Positions 43,958-54,990 of a DNA stretch of 64,000 bases are shown here, in pieces. The position numbers were made by a program, and so were the translations under genes. This DNA comes from Falciphora oryzae (lineage: Eukaryota > Ascomycota > Sordariomycetes > Magnaporthales > Magnaporthaceae), in contig JNVV01000044.1 of the NCBI GenBank assembly GCA_000733355.1, forward strand, positions 91,148 to 155,147. Direction: 5' to 3'. The notes beneath the pieces are model-generated. The model made no database searches. It was not told the DNA's origin and saw only the letters and a program-made list of their open reading frames with translations. Positions within the stretch are counted from its first letter, which is position 1; every line of letters begins with the position of its first letter.

Positions 43958-45245
43958 TCACCGCTGCTGCTGCAGAGCGCGAGGCTTGGGACTATTGGGG
44001 CAATCACTCCGGATTCCGTCCTCTTTCATATGGTGATCGCCCAACCGGCCGACGAGCACGACGACACTTTCGGCAAAGTTGTCGAGACACCTCCCCTCCT
44101 TCAGTCGCTGTGAGTTCTTCCTTCTAGGTCCTCCATTAATCAATCTACGCAGCCACTCCCTTGGGATTGTGCTTGGAGAAACCAGCAATATCGGTTCATT
44201 CTGGTTGTTAGGCTTGTCGACAGACACAAGAAGGGGAGCGTCAGGGTGGCCAATGAGGTACGAGTCCGCATGCCTCAATGTCCAGCTAGTGGGCGTGGGG
44301 ACTGTAATAGCAACGACGGCTACGGCAGAGGTGTTAGGGCCGGCACTGGTGCTGGAACCAGCAGTGGTGCTAGGGCCGGCGGGGGTACTGGGGCCAGCAG
44401 CTGGGGTCGGTGGTGACACCGTCGGCGTTGACGACGATGCTAACGACATCGTAGTAATGTGCGCCTCGCAGCACGAGACGACTGTCCACAGCATGGTGGT
44501 GGAGTTGGCCCAAGGCGCTTTCGGCTCGTTACACGTGGCACTCAGCGTCTCGAGGCACCTTGTTGTGACACAGGCAAAGGTTGCCGTGTCCTCGGAGTCA
44601 GTGAGCATACGCGCCCACGTGTTCTCCTCCTTGCACGGAACCCTGAAGCATTGGAATGGAAGGTCGGGTTGAAGGCAGGCAATGATGAAGTCCTAACCTC
44701 TACGGTCGATGCCCGTGTCGCGAAGGAGGTGTAGGGCCTCTCGAACGAGGCTCTCGAACGCTGCCTGCTGGGCGTGGTCAAGCTTCGCCAGCCAGCACTT
44801 GAGATCCTTATCTCCTTGGAGAAAGCGAGTGATGTTATGTGTTTCGTTTAGTGCATCCCACGCCCGGGGCTTCGTAACGACCCCAGCCACGTAGGCGGGG
44901 AGGACGTCGGTAAGGAGGTTCCGCAGTCGGACGCGCCGTGCGATGCCGGTACAAACACTGACCTGTACTCCAAGGAGGCTTTCCAGGTCTGGGATATAAA
45001 TTTGCGGCCGCGCCAGCATGACGGCCTTCTCCGTGACATCCTTCATCTTGGCCCAGTTCTGGTTGAACTGCGCAGAGGCAAGGCCAGAAAGGCCGGCCTG
45101 AGCTGCCTGGGCCTGCAGGCTGAGTCCGAGCCGTCTTTCCGACCGTTCCCAGAAACCTGAAAATACACCCAGATCCTTGAGCCGTGGAGCTGATTTGCGC
45201 AGTCGCTCGCTCGGATCTCCCACACACAGGGTTCGGAAAAAAGTT
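43958..45245 (-). pseudogene. Unrecognised host-like gene, 5'-truncated, with an in-frame TAG
   Basis: One minus-strand frame runs from about 45245 to 43958 and is interrupted only by TAG at 44693-44695. Before the stop: RLRKSAPRLKDLGVFSGFWE, a helical region and ALHLLRDTGIDRRG. After it: DFIIACLQPDLPFQCFRVPC, then a low-complexity Ser/Thr/Pro/Ala stretch (44300-44430), then LVSVDKPNNQNEPILLVSPS and a basic C-terminus. The in-frame continuation suggests one gene hit by a stop (Gln to TAG fits) or a missed intron. The 5' end is cut by the palindromic block at 45236 and the pogo-family nest. No domain recognised. Confidence 0.45.
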
Positions 45246-45310
45246 AGTCAGTCAAGTCATCACTGTGACTATGACTGACTTTTTTAGTCACGGCCGTGAC
45301 TATGACTTTT
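45236..45310. repeat. Palindromic GTCA/TGAC-rich block
   Basis: AAAAAAGTTAGTCAGTC pairs with GACTATGACTGACTTTTTT (45236-45284), followed by AGTCACGGCCGTGACT and a second ATGACTTTTT. It lies exactly between the truncated host-like gene and the first pogo-family terminus. Could be a tiny foldback element or a rearrangement scar. Confidence 0.55.
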
Positions 45311-45563
45311 TGTAACGTGGTTCACAAGCGAGTGGGACAACGGAAAATACACCGTAAACCCGTTTTTCTTTAGTTAAATAACTCGCTCAATTTACAGCTA
45401 AATTTTACCAAAATTTAGCTAACGTGGTTCACAAGCGAGCCGCGCACACAAGCGAGTCGCGCACTTCAAAATCTCATACTAAACGCAGTTTTCGACATCC
45501 TTGCTAACTCGACCAATTTTGATCCAAATTCGATGCAATTTTGTATATAACGTTTTAATTATA

Positions 45564-45707
45564 TACCTGATTTTATGTAATTATCTTCGATTTTACAACC
45601 CTAACCCGGGTGAGATATTAAAAATACAGGGGTTAAATTAGCGCATTTCTTAATATCTCACCCGGGTTAGGGTTGTAAAATCGAAGATAATTACATAAAA
45701 TCAGGTA
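45564..45707. mobile_element. Hairpin MITE, 144 bp
   Basis: An almost perfect inverted repeat with arms of about 57 bases starting TACCTGATTTTATGTAATTA and a short loop (AAAATACAGGGGTTAAATTAGC region). TA flanks both sides. The arms contain AACCCTAACCCGGG. It has no gene and lies between the foldback element centre and the left end of pogo-3. Confidence 0.8.
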
Positions 45708-46330
45708 TAACGTGGTTCATCACCGAGTGGCGCATATTAGCGAGTGGCGCACCCACACCCGACATTTAGTTAATCGACGCGCATACTAACCCAACAACGC
45801 CAGGAATCCATTCAAACTACTCGGAACTGTATACATCGGACATTTCTACTTCTTCCTAACAAATGCGCGCATTGTATCCGGTTTTGCCGCAGGTGCTACA
45901 TCGCCGTCGAGCCGCCGGCGCCCTTTTTTCCGGACCCCCCTAATCGCGCATTTTTTGCTGTATTTGTCCATCTAGCGCCTCCTGGTCCAGCACATTTCGT
46001 ACCTTTTTAATAGTAAATAACCCTCCAAATCGGACACGTATTTTTTTGGCCTTCCGGCGTTTGCTTAGTGCTTCGTTCGCCTTTTTAAACGTAGACACTT
46101 CTGCTCGGAAAAGGGCCACTTCGTACATAATCGCCTTCGCCCCTTTTACAATTTGGTTTATAGCTATATTAATGGATGTCGGAAAGCTGCTTTAGTAATT
46201 AGAAATTCGAATTTTAATGTGTTCGGATTGCGAAATTGCTTCCCTAGCTGTCCTGGGCGTTTTGGAGGTCCAAGGTTCGGTATCGCTTAAAGGCTCCCTC
46301 GGGGGCGTTAAAGTTCGTAGCCTCACATCC

Positions 46331-46616
46331 TGTAACAAGGGGTCAAAGACGGCTTGGAGAAAGAATCTCTAAATTGCAGATAATCTTTCTATGGGCTCAA
46401 GAGATGCTTGAGGAAGAAGGAATCTTTCATAAAGGATATAGGAGATGGCAGGGTTTATATAAACCACCCTGTGATCCGTGCAAAATATTAAGTACATGAT
46501 TCACACTGCCCCTCCGGCCTTCGGCCTTTAGGCCTCGGGGCCGTTGGGCACCTATACCGGTTCCCGGACCTTTTGTGGGGCCGATTAAGTAAGTCTACAG
46601 GTTCTTCCGTGTGACA
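46331..46616 (-). repeat. Gypsy-4 3' LTR (subfamily A)
   Basis: 286 bp, TGTAACAAGG to GTGTGACA. The TAA that ends pol lies at 46585-46587. Confidence 0.93.
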
Positions 46617-49600
46617 CTATCCTCCTTTTCCTAAAGCGCGTCTCGAAACCTTTTGAAACCCGTTTAAAGGATGCGGCTGTGCCTATATCTTATGGTACGC
46701 GGGGGTCCTTAGGCTTATCGGGGTTAAGCTGATGAAAAGCAACAACGTATTGCTTAAACCCGTCGGTATCAAAATGCTCCCAAGGTTCCTACGTCCAGTC
46801 CTTTTTGCGTGGGTAATCTTCCTATCGGATAAAGTAACGAACTTTCCCGCTTGTATCCATAGAATCTATAACCTTTTTTATAACGAAATTTCCTATAACC
46901 GAAGGGGCTTCCCGCAATACCTGGTTAGGGTCAGGTCGTGCTTAAATGCTAAAGCGGTAGGGTTTGATAAGGGACACGTGGAAAGCGTTATGGATTTTTT
47001 AAATTTTAGGCAGGGCTAGTCGTACCGCCGTGGGAGAAATAACCTTAAAGATCCGGAAGGGCCCAAGCATTTTGGCATCGAGTTTTTTGGCAAGGCGACG
47101 GGTTTTTATGTGCCGGGCGTTTAACATAACGAATTGTTTTTCGGTAAGGACCGGCGAAGGGCTTTTCCTTTTATTGGCCCAATGCTTTATTCGTTCCCGG
47201 GCTTTTTTAAGGTATTGTTTAGCTTTTTCGTGCACCTGGGTTATTTAATGCCGGTAAAATTGGCTTGCTAGATTGCGTACTCGTTTTGGGAAAGGGGGAT
47301 TATTAGAAGCTGGGTAGTACCCGTAGTTGGCGAAAAAGGGAGTAATGGAGGTATTTGCCGAAAATATATTATTATAAGCAAATTCCGCCGTGGGTAATAG
47401 CTCGACCTAGTTGGTTATTTCGTAATTTACGAAAGATTTAAGGTAAGCTTCCAGGCTTTAGTTAAGCCTTTCGGTTTGTCCATCCGTTTAGGGATGGAAA
47501 GTAGTGCTTATTTTTGGTTTAATGCCTACCAAACGGAAGAAATCCTTCCACAAGTGGCTCGTAAATCTGGAATTTCTATTAAAAATAATATCCAAAGGCA
47601 CACCGTGCAATCGCTAGTATTTTTTGGCGAAAATGCGGATAAGGTTATCCGACTTCTTACCTTCGATTTTAAAGGGGACGAAATGCGCCATTTTGGTAAA
47701 GGGGTTTACTATTACCTAGATTGAATCGCACCCATCGCTTAGAGGGAAGTCCGTAATAAAGTCTATAGCTACCGTTTTCCAGGGCTGGTAATGCAGCTCT
47801 ATAGGTTGTAGGGGTCCAAAGGGGGTATGCTTTAGGGCTTTATTGCGTTAGCATTTTAAGCATCCCTTTACGTATTCCCGGACTTTTGCTTCGATATTGG
47901 GCCACTAAAAGTGCCGAATAATTAATTCGAAGGTTTTATTTATACCCATATGTTTAGCGACTTTTGTATTATGTTCGGATTCGAAAACTTCTTTTTGTAG
48001 GGCCTCCGTTGGCACCCACAATCTTTCCTTATAATAAAGGAGGCCATCCTCAACTTTTTCACCCTTTTCGGGCTTTTGGAAGCGGCTTTAATATTTGGAA
48101 TCCGATATACCAGCTTGCTTAACTTTGTTAGTAAATTCCGTAGCCTATTTTAGGATTGGAATATTACAAAGCCGGTTTGGGGATAGGAGGAAAAAAGGTG
48201 CTCTTTGCGGCAAAACTTCTTTTATAGGGTTATCTCCTTATTTTTCCAGGGCCGAAATTTTTATTAGGAAGTGTTTTTTTTACAAAATCGTCGTAATCGG
48301 CTAATCCTTACTCCCCCTTTTTTTAAGCTTGTGCTAGGGTAATTTCGATAGCACATCGGCCTTTTTATTTTGCTTTCCTGGCCGGTAGTTGATTATAAAC
48401 TAATAACTAGCTAGCTATTATGCCTATCTAGCTTGCTTTTAATTAAGGACTTTGGCCGTTAAAAAATATTCGAGGTTCCGGTGATCCGTATAAACCTTTA
48501 TCCGGTGCTTTGCCTTTTCGAGGTAATGCTTCCACCTAACGAAGCAATTAACGACCGCTAAAAGTTCCTTATCGTGGATTTTATAGTTAATTTCGGCGGG
48601 CGACATTTTACGTGAATGGAAAGCAACGGGGTGCAGTTTATTGGTTTCGGGGTCCTTTTGGGATAACACCCTTCCAAGGGTAAAGTCCAAAGCGTCCATT
48701 TCAACTTATGTTAAAAAAGATGGGTCGAAATGCCGGAATATCGGAAGCAAAACGAAAGCGACTTTAAGGGCTTCGAAGGCTTATTCCATTTTAGGGGTTT
48801 ATTGCTATTGGCTTTTAAGCAAAGCGTTAGCCGTCGTTATAAGCTTAACGATTTTTGAAAACCCTTTAATAAACCTCCTGTAAAAGTTGGCAAAGCCGAC
48901 GAACGACTGGGAGTTTTTAAGGCAGTTAGGGGCCTTCCATTAAATAATAGCATCAACCTTGTCCTTAGATATAGCGATGCTTTCGGGTCCTATTATGTAA
49001 CTAAAGAACTCGATTTCGTATACCCCCCAAACGCATTTGCGAAGGGCTACGGCCAGGTTGTGTTTAGTAAAGCGGCGAAACACCTCCTTTACCAAACTAT
49101 CATATTGTTTTTTAGTTTTTGCGTATATTAGAAGGTTATCCAAATATACGAGGAGCCCGGCATCGATAAGGTCCATAAAGATATGGTTCATTATGTTTTA
49201 AAAGGTAGCGGGGGCGTTAATAAGGCCTATAGGCATAACCGTAAACTCGAAAACGCCGTATTTGCAGCGGAAGGCCGTAAACCATTCGTGCCCTTTTTTT
49301 ATCCGAATTAGGTTAAACCCGGTTTTAAAATCGATTTTCGTTTTCCATTTAGCATTCCGAAATCGATCCTAAAGCTTCGTAATAAACGGGATAAGGCACC
49401 GAATCGAAATCGTTTTGGCGTTTACGTCCTTATAATCGACCACCACTTTTAAAAGATCGAAGGGGTTTTTTTTTTTTGCGAACATAAAGGGCGAACTGTT
49501 AGCAGTTTTGCATGGCCTGGCCCGACCGATTCGTATTTGCTTTTCCAGCCACGGCTTTAGGATATCCAATTCCCTTTAGCTTATTGGGTATAAGGGGCTA

Positions 49601-50331
49601 TGGGTTAATTAAGCTCCTTTTTTAAAGTGAATTTCGTGGTCCCAAGCCTGATGATCGGGAAAACGGGTGGCAGCCGCTTCCGTTATAATAGGGAGAAATT
49701 CCTTAAACTTTTGTGGCACCGATTTGAGGCCGTTCGAATTTGCTTTATTTACTTCCTTAAAGGAAGGAATACCGTGCCCGTATTTAATAGCGGCAATAAT
49801 CGCGGGCTCGACTGTTTTTATGTTCTCCCGAAGGCGTAAGCCTTTGGGCGGCCGTAAATCTTGTGGCTTTCGGGCCCGGGGTTTGTTGCATTTCCGGCAT
49901 TTGTCCGAATCCATCCGGATATCCCGAAGGTTGCGATCCAGTAACCCCAGCGGTGGGTGTTGCCTTTGCTATGCGAAGGGCAGGATAATATCGCAATTTG
50001 GATCCGTAGGACTAACTTCGAACGTTTTTGTAAAATAGTGCGTTTTGTGCCGGAGGGTAACGTCGATAACTAGTTGCTTTCCGGTTTCCGGTTCGATTTT
50101 CTTTGAAAAGGAGGTTATTACGCGAGGGATAGTTTTGTCAACCAGGTGACCCGGGAGTTGCTTCGCTATTTTGTCCGATATGACCTTCGTATCGCTGCTT
50201 CCATCCAAAAAGACCCGGACAGGTATCTCCTTCGATCCCTTCGCCCGTATATACATACGGAGGATCGGTTTTGCGAGTTTTTTATCCGTTAAGGGCTTTT
50301 GGGACCGGTTGGCGGCGATAATCGATGGTTG
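46585..50331 (-). pseudogene. Gypsy-4 pol, decayed but in one frame
   Basis: Protease 49969-50256 (VRVFLDGSSDTKVISDKIA), spacer CRKCNKPRARK at about 49900, reverse transcriptase 48940-49569 (VVVDYKDVNAKTIS; YLDNLLIYA with the second Asp changed to Asn), RNase H 48439-48699 ([13 protein letters not shown]), integrase about 47240-48000 (zinc block and DDE region with stops), GPF module 46999-47235, chromodomain about 46730-46960. No frame change is needed, including at the 12-base A-run that is shortened in three other copies. Confidence 0.9.
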
Positions 50332-53021
50332 TTAACAGTCATCGTCCGATTCCGAATCTGATAGTTTAAAGATTTGTAGTTCGTTCGGGGCTTTTGAGGT
50401 GAAGCTAGCGATTTTAGCCTTTTTAGCCTGTGGCTGTTCCTCCTATTCGTTTGTTGCAAGGCGTTTAAAAATGGATTTGGCACCGGCCGTTTTTGCTAGT
50501 GTAGGAGGGAGTTCCTTGCCGTTAGTGTCCTTTTTAGCGTAGCATTCTAACGTATAGTGCCTTTCTCTTCCGCAGCGCTAGCAGTCGGCTTTGGCCAACT
50601 TTTATGCGTTGATATCGCGTTGTTCGATTCCTTCGAGTGCTAATTTGGTGGTAGTCCAAATGTTGTTCTTTTTGTCGGCGGCCTTTTTATCGTTGGCCTT
50701 TTTTCCGGAACGGGAGCTTGAGGATAGACTTGGGTTCCTGTTTTTGGAGCCCTTACCGCGGCGACGGCCCACATTCGAGCGCTCCGGAGTCGAAGCGGGC
50801 TCGTTTTTTCCCTTATCTTTTGGGGTTAGCCCCGGGTTTTAGAGCATAACCTCGTAGATTTTGCCGGCCTTTTAAATTGCAGCAAGGAATTCTTCGTCCG
50901 TATCAAAGACTCCTCCGCAACGGGAACATACCAATTTGGTAATTTCCTTTGGAAGGGTGCGGGAAATGTGCTCTTTGAATATGACGCCGGACTATTGGAC
51001 CGCTTCGTTAAAGTTAAGGAGCTCAGTAAGGTATTGAACGGTATCTCCTTTGTATTTAAGCTCCCGCATTTTTTTAGCGTTGCGGTAGTGTTCGGTAGCG
51101 TCCCGGAAGCGTTCCTATAGGGCCGCCGAATAGGCCCGCCAGTTGTTTTCGAGCTGCGCGCTTCGAAGGGACCGAAGGCGTTAATGGTGCCAAATTTGTG
51201 CGTTTTCCGTAAGTAGGGACCCGACCCAGTTGATTTTAACTGTATCGTTAGAAAAGCTTTCGACGTAGGTCTCCATATAGGAGGTAACGCGAAGCCACCA
51301 TAGCCTAAATTTAGCCAAATCCTTGCCGTCGTAACTGGGTGGCTTGTTAAGCTGGACTGGGTTGATGACGGCCGTAGGGATCGGACTACGCGGGCGAGCA
51401 GTTCCCTATTGGATGGCTTTGATAAGGTCCCGCAAATCGGGGTCCTTAAAGGCCCGTCCGTTATTTTCGGGGGCATCGTCTTCCGAAAAGGAGTCCGAAG
51501 GTTTTAAAGGTTCCGAAGGAATAGCAATATGCTTAGGAGGTTCGTTAGGTGGCCCCTAGGGAGGCCCTTAAAGAAGTTTTCCGAAGCTTCCAAAGTGCCT
51601 AGGACCTGCCGTTGCGGCCTTGTACTATTGTTAGGCAGCGGAGGCAATAGCCCGAACTTGTTGCCGTCGGAGGTTATCGGACGATAAGGGGTCCTAAAAG
51701 CCCTAGCGTGATAATGCCGACGTTTTAAGCGCCGATTGGGGCAATGGTTTCTCCGTGGAAGGGACGGGTTCTTCCCTTTCTGGAGTGCTTTGACGTGAGC
51801 CCGGTGGAAGGGACGACTTTTAAAGGGCCGAAAGTACCGTAGCTGATTTAAGCCGCCTTTTTTGTGCCGCAAGTCGCCGGCTTTCCCGTACGGCGTCTTT
51901 AACAAACTGGTAAATTTGGGCCAATATGCGTCGCTTGGCTTCGGTGAGGGCTTCGGGCGAAACATGCTCTTTGGTTAGGAGATCCTGGATTTAAACATCC
52001 TTATCGACGGCCCAATTAGTAACTCCTTTTTCGAAAGTGGAAAGTCGTGCTTATAGGTTTTGCAAGTGGTTTTGTTGGGCCCAAATAACGTCCCGGAGCT
52101 AAATTAGGGCTTCCGAACGGGTTTGTTGCTTTTTAGCTAAAGTGGCAATCGTAGCCCAAATTTGTTATGCAAATGCCTGGCTTTTTCCGATAATCCGTTG
52201 CCGGAATGCCTTTTGTTGGTTAGCGGAAGCGATTAGGCTTTTTTTATATAATAAGACGACGGTATTGTACGCGTGGGTGATATGGTCGTAATAGGTCCTG
52301 ATTTCGCGGATTTGTTCCCGATCGGCGAGGATTTCCTGGCTCACATTTCGGGATAGGGCCGAAATTGCTTCGTACGTACTAATAAATTCCTGCTAAATTT
52401 CGGTCATCCAGCCCGGGGGGTTGTGAAAGCGTCCCACGGATATAAGGGCTTGTTGTTCGAGGGCTATGCTGAAGGGGGGTGCCGAATAAAGGATAAATGC
52501 CCTTTAATCGTTAAGCATAAGTGTATCCTAACGTTTTTTCGGTGCAAACCGGGAAGGGCCTTCGGGGGCTTTTCCAGCCGCTTTTTCAAATTAGGCCGGC
52601 ATGGTATCGGCAGGCATACCGGAATCGCTAGGCAAAAAAGGGGATTTCATAGCCGGCATGCTAAAGTCGCTTGGTAGGGAAGGAGATGTCGTTGCAAACG
52701 AGATGAAGGGGTTCGGTTCCCTGTATTCCTGGGCAGCGTAAAATCCTAAAAGTGCAAGGGAGAATTTCCGGCCTTTTTTGGAATCCCGTGGTTTCTCTAG
52801 GGTGATTGAGAGGGTAAAACGACCCTTTTGTATATTCTTCTCGCTTTTACCCGTTCGAAAACACCGGTGACAGTTAAAATGTTTGTGGTGTGGCCCCAGG
52901 GTTTTATTCGCTAAAGAAGGCAATAGTTGGGGTTTGGGGGTGCCGATTAACAGGGCCTCTCCAAAGCTTAGGAGGAAAGATAGTGAGGCTTCCGTTAGGG
53001 GGCAGAGCGTAGAAAGATTAT
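50332..53021 (-). pseudogene. Gypsy-4 gag, decayed
   Basis: Runs from the 5' LTR to TAA 50332-50334. The N-terminal part is open at 52591-52923 and shows a Cys/His block (HHKHFNCHRCFRTGKSEKN) followed by a Ser/Pro-rich region. The zinc knuckle near 50540-50585 has one Trp changed to stop (C*RCGRERHYTLEC), so the binding residues remain but the protein does not. The final codons before pol are GAC TGT TAA CAA CCA. Confidence 0.84.
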
Positions 53022-53022
53022 T

Positions 53023-53308
53023 TGTAACAAGGGGTTAAAGACGGCTTGGAGAAAGAATCTCTAGATTGCAGATAATTTTTTTATGGGCTTAAGAGATGCT
53101 TGAGGAAGAAGGAATCTTTCATGGAGGATATAGGAGATGGCAGGGTTTATATAAACCACCCTGTGATCCGTGCGAAGTATTGAGTACATGATTCACACTG
53201 CCCTTCCGGCCTTCGGCCTTTGGGCCTCGGGGCCGTTGGGCACCTATACCGGTTCCCGGACCTTCTGTGGGGCCGATTAGGTGAGTCCACAGGTTCTTCC
53301 GTGTGATA
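53023..53308 (-). repeat. Gypsy-4 5' LTR (subfamily A)
   Basis: 286 bp. The LTR 12-mer used for priming is mutated here (ATAATTTTTTTA on the minus-strand complement), while the primer-binding site just inside (plus-strand TAGAAAGATTAT at 53010-53021) is intact. Confidence 0.93.
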
Positions 53309-54637
53309 CATCCAGCTTTTTTAAAACCGATACCGGATTGAAAGGAGCAAGGCCAGCTTTTCGGAAACCTTTTCGGATGTTTCCTTTAGTTATAAAGTTA
53401 AAAAATGCCGCTTTAAACGCCGAAAGGAACTCGACCTTAGTTACGTAACTAACGTGTAACCTTATTAAATTTTCGATTTATCGACCGTACGCCCGCTTTA
53501 TTAGGCCGAAGCACCCGACGTTAAACGGTTAAAAGAAGTGAAACGAATGCGGAAATATACAAAACGTAATGATGTTGTATTTTTGGCAATAAAGCTCAAA
53601 ATCCGTTAAATGGTAGCTTTCGTAGCCGTTTAGCACTAATAAACGATAGGGGCCTTTTGTACGCGACGTAATATGTTTATCGAAATGCTGGATTTATTTT
53701 AGGCCGAGTTCGTTCGTAATCCACCCGTTAGAATTTGTTGCGATAACCTAGTTACGTAGGAGGTCGGTTTCCGAATACCAATTGGCTAGGTGGTATTACC
53801 TTTTAACGATAATAAAAGGAGGGATCGCCTAACCGTAACAATTAACCCTTTGGATAACTGTGGCCCATTCCCGGTTGCCAAGCTAAACCAGCTTTGTTTT
53901 ATTACGGCCTTCCGACGTTGTAATAATTATAACGGCGGCGATTATGCCTATAAGGAAGCCGGTTTCGTTAAAGTTATAAATATCGTTATCTAAAATGCTA
54001 TATTTGGCCACAATGTTCCGTATAAGGTTAAATTACGCAAAAACGAGCTTGGGATTTTCGCATTTGGCCTTTTAGTAATCGTATTTTCAAATCCAGCGCG
54101 TACCGAGCTCCGGGCGGCGTTTAACGAATTTCGCGATCCAGCACTTGCTAACAGTGCCCGCGTCGCGTTCGGCGAGCAATTAATTAGCTATATTTTTAAC
54201 ATTAAAAGGCCGGGGAGGGAATGCGCGAGAATCCAGCTTGAGTATGTATTTGATAAGCGCCTCCTTTTCGGATTCCGTCAATTTCCGAAAGTTAGGCATA
54301 TTGTCGCGTCGAACACATTGGCTAGCGCGTCGGCGACGTAGCGTGGTTTTAAGGACGTCGTAAATTTTGGCTGCCGAACGAACACTTAACGTTGGATTAG
54401 ATTAGATTGCCCGTATGGCAAAAACAATTCTAGCTTCGCTAAATGTCGACGCCATTTGTAGTTGTTAAGGAATTGAGGTTGGAAGTGGGAAACGCGAGTC
54501 GCGATAGAAAACGCGCCATTCGCTAATATGCGCCACTCGGTAATGAACCACGTTATAATTAAAACGTTATATATAAAATTGCATCGAATTTGGATCAAAA
54601 TTAGTCGAGTTAGTAAAGATGTTGAAAACTGCGTTTA

Positions 54638-54752
54638 TGTTACGGGATAAGACCAAGGTTGTACCACGTGCACCACGAAGGCAAAAGAGGAACGTTGTTG
54701 TAGCTGGGACTACAACCGTGCGAGGTCCTTATTAAGGGATCGCACCGTGACA
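54638..54752 (-). repeat. Solo LTR of the miniature LTR element
   Basis: 115 bp, TGTTACGGGATAAG to CGCACCGTGACA, flanked by gttta at 54633-54637 and 54753-54757. It differs from the LTR at 12041-12155 by three C-to-T changes. The inverted sister arm at 45422-45563 has the unoccupied site TAAAC at 45480-45484. Confidence 0.93.
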
Positions 54753-54817
54753 GTTTAGTATGGGATTTTAAAGTGCGCGACTCGCTTATGTGCGCGGCTC
54801 GCTTGTGAACCACGTTA

Positions 54818-54988
54818 CTTTTACATTATTATATAGTGAATTTAATTTCAATTTTGTTATAATTTTATTACCTTCCCTTTTAAGGTAGTTCGCAAATTTC
54901 GTATAATATATTAGTTATACAGTATTGTAAACTAACTTAAAACGGGTAATATTACAAATTTGAAAAAATTATTTTTGTAATTACTATA
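54818..54988. other. AT-rich spacer between the foldback element and pogo-4
   Basis: No gene. Probably the middle of the outer non-autonomous element (nest Z). Contains AATATATTAG and a short palindrome CCTTCCCTTTTAAGG. Confidence 0.5.
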
Positions 54989-54990
54989 TA

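Larger units (their letters stand above)
46331..53308 (-). mobile_element. Gypsy-4: chromovirus-type element inserted in pogo-3
   Basis: LTRs of 286 bp (subfamily A) flank gag and pol on the minus strand. Target duplication catcc is at 46326-46330 and 53309-53313. The pol pieces all stay in one frame; only point stops disrupt it, so RIP without frame changes explains its inactivation. Confidence 0.95.
45856..54455 (-). pseudogene. pogo-3 transposase, split by Gypsy-4
   Basis: Start ATG 54453-54455, stop TAG 45856-45858. The N-terminal helix-turn-helix and CENP-B-like part and the DDE start lie in 53314-54455. The distal part 45856-46325 keeps an open block (FRAEVSTFKKANEALSKRRKAKKIRV, 45940-46128) and the C-terminal zinc knuckle RCSTCGKTGYNARIC, where Tyr replaces the usual His. 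Stops occur in the proximal half. Confidence 0.8.
45710..54553 (-). mobile_element. pogo-3: pogo/Fot1-like transposon interrupted by Gypsy-4
   Basis: Terminal repeats ACGTGGTTCATCACCGAGTG at 45710 and the complement ending at 54553, with TA at 45708-45709 and 54554-54555. Removing Gypsy-4 joins a complete though decayed element of about 1.86 kb, the size of pogo-4. Confidence 0.9.
45422..54815. mobile_element. Foldback pogo-family MITE (nest Y) with about 140-bp inverted arms
   Basis: Left arm 45422-45563 and right arm 54556-54815 (minus the solo LTR and its duplication) are inverted copies, differing mainly by C/T changes. TA flanks are 45420-45421 and 54816-54817. The centre would be a palindrome around AATTATAATT. 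A hairpin MITE and pogo-3 sit at that centre, and the 115-bp solo LTR interrupts the right arm. No coding sequence of its own. Confidence 0.78.

Noticed and set aside
45600..45680. Telomere-like AACCCTAACCC / GGGTTAGGGTT
   Set aside because: Only about one and a half units, located inside both arms of a hairpin MITE. It is not a telomere array.
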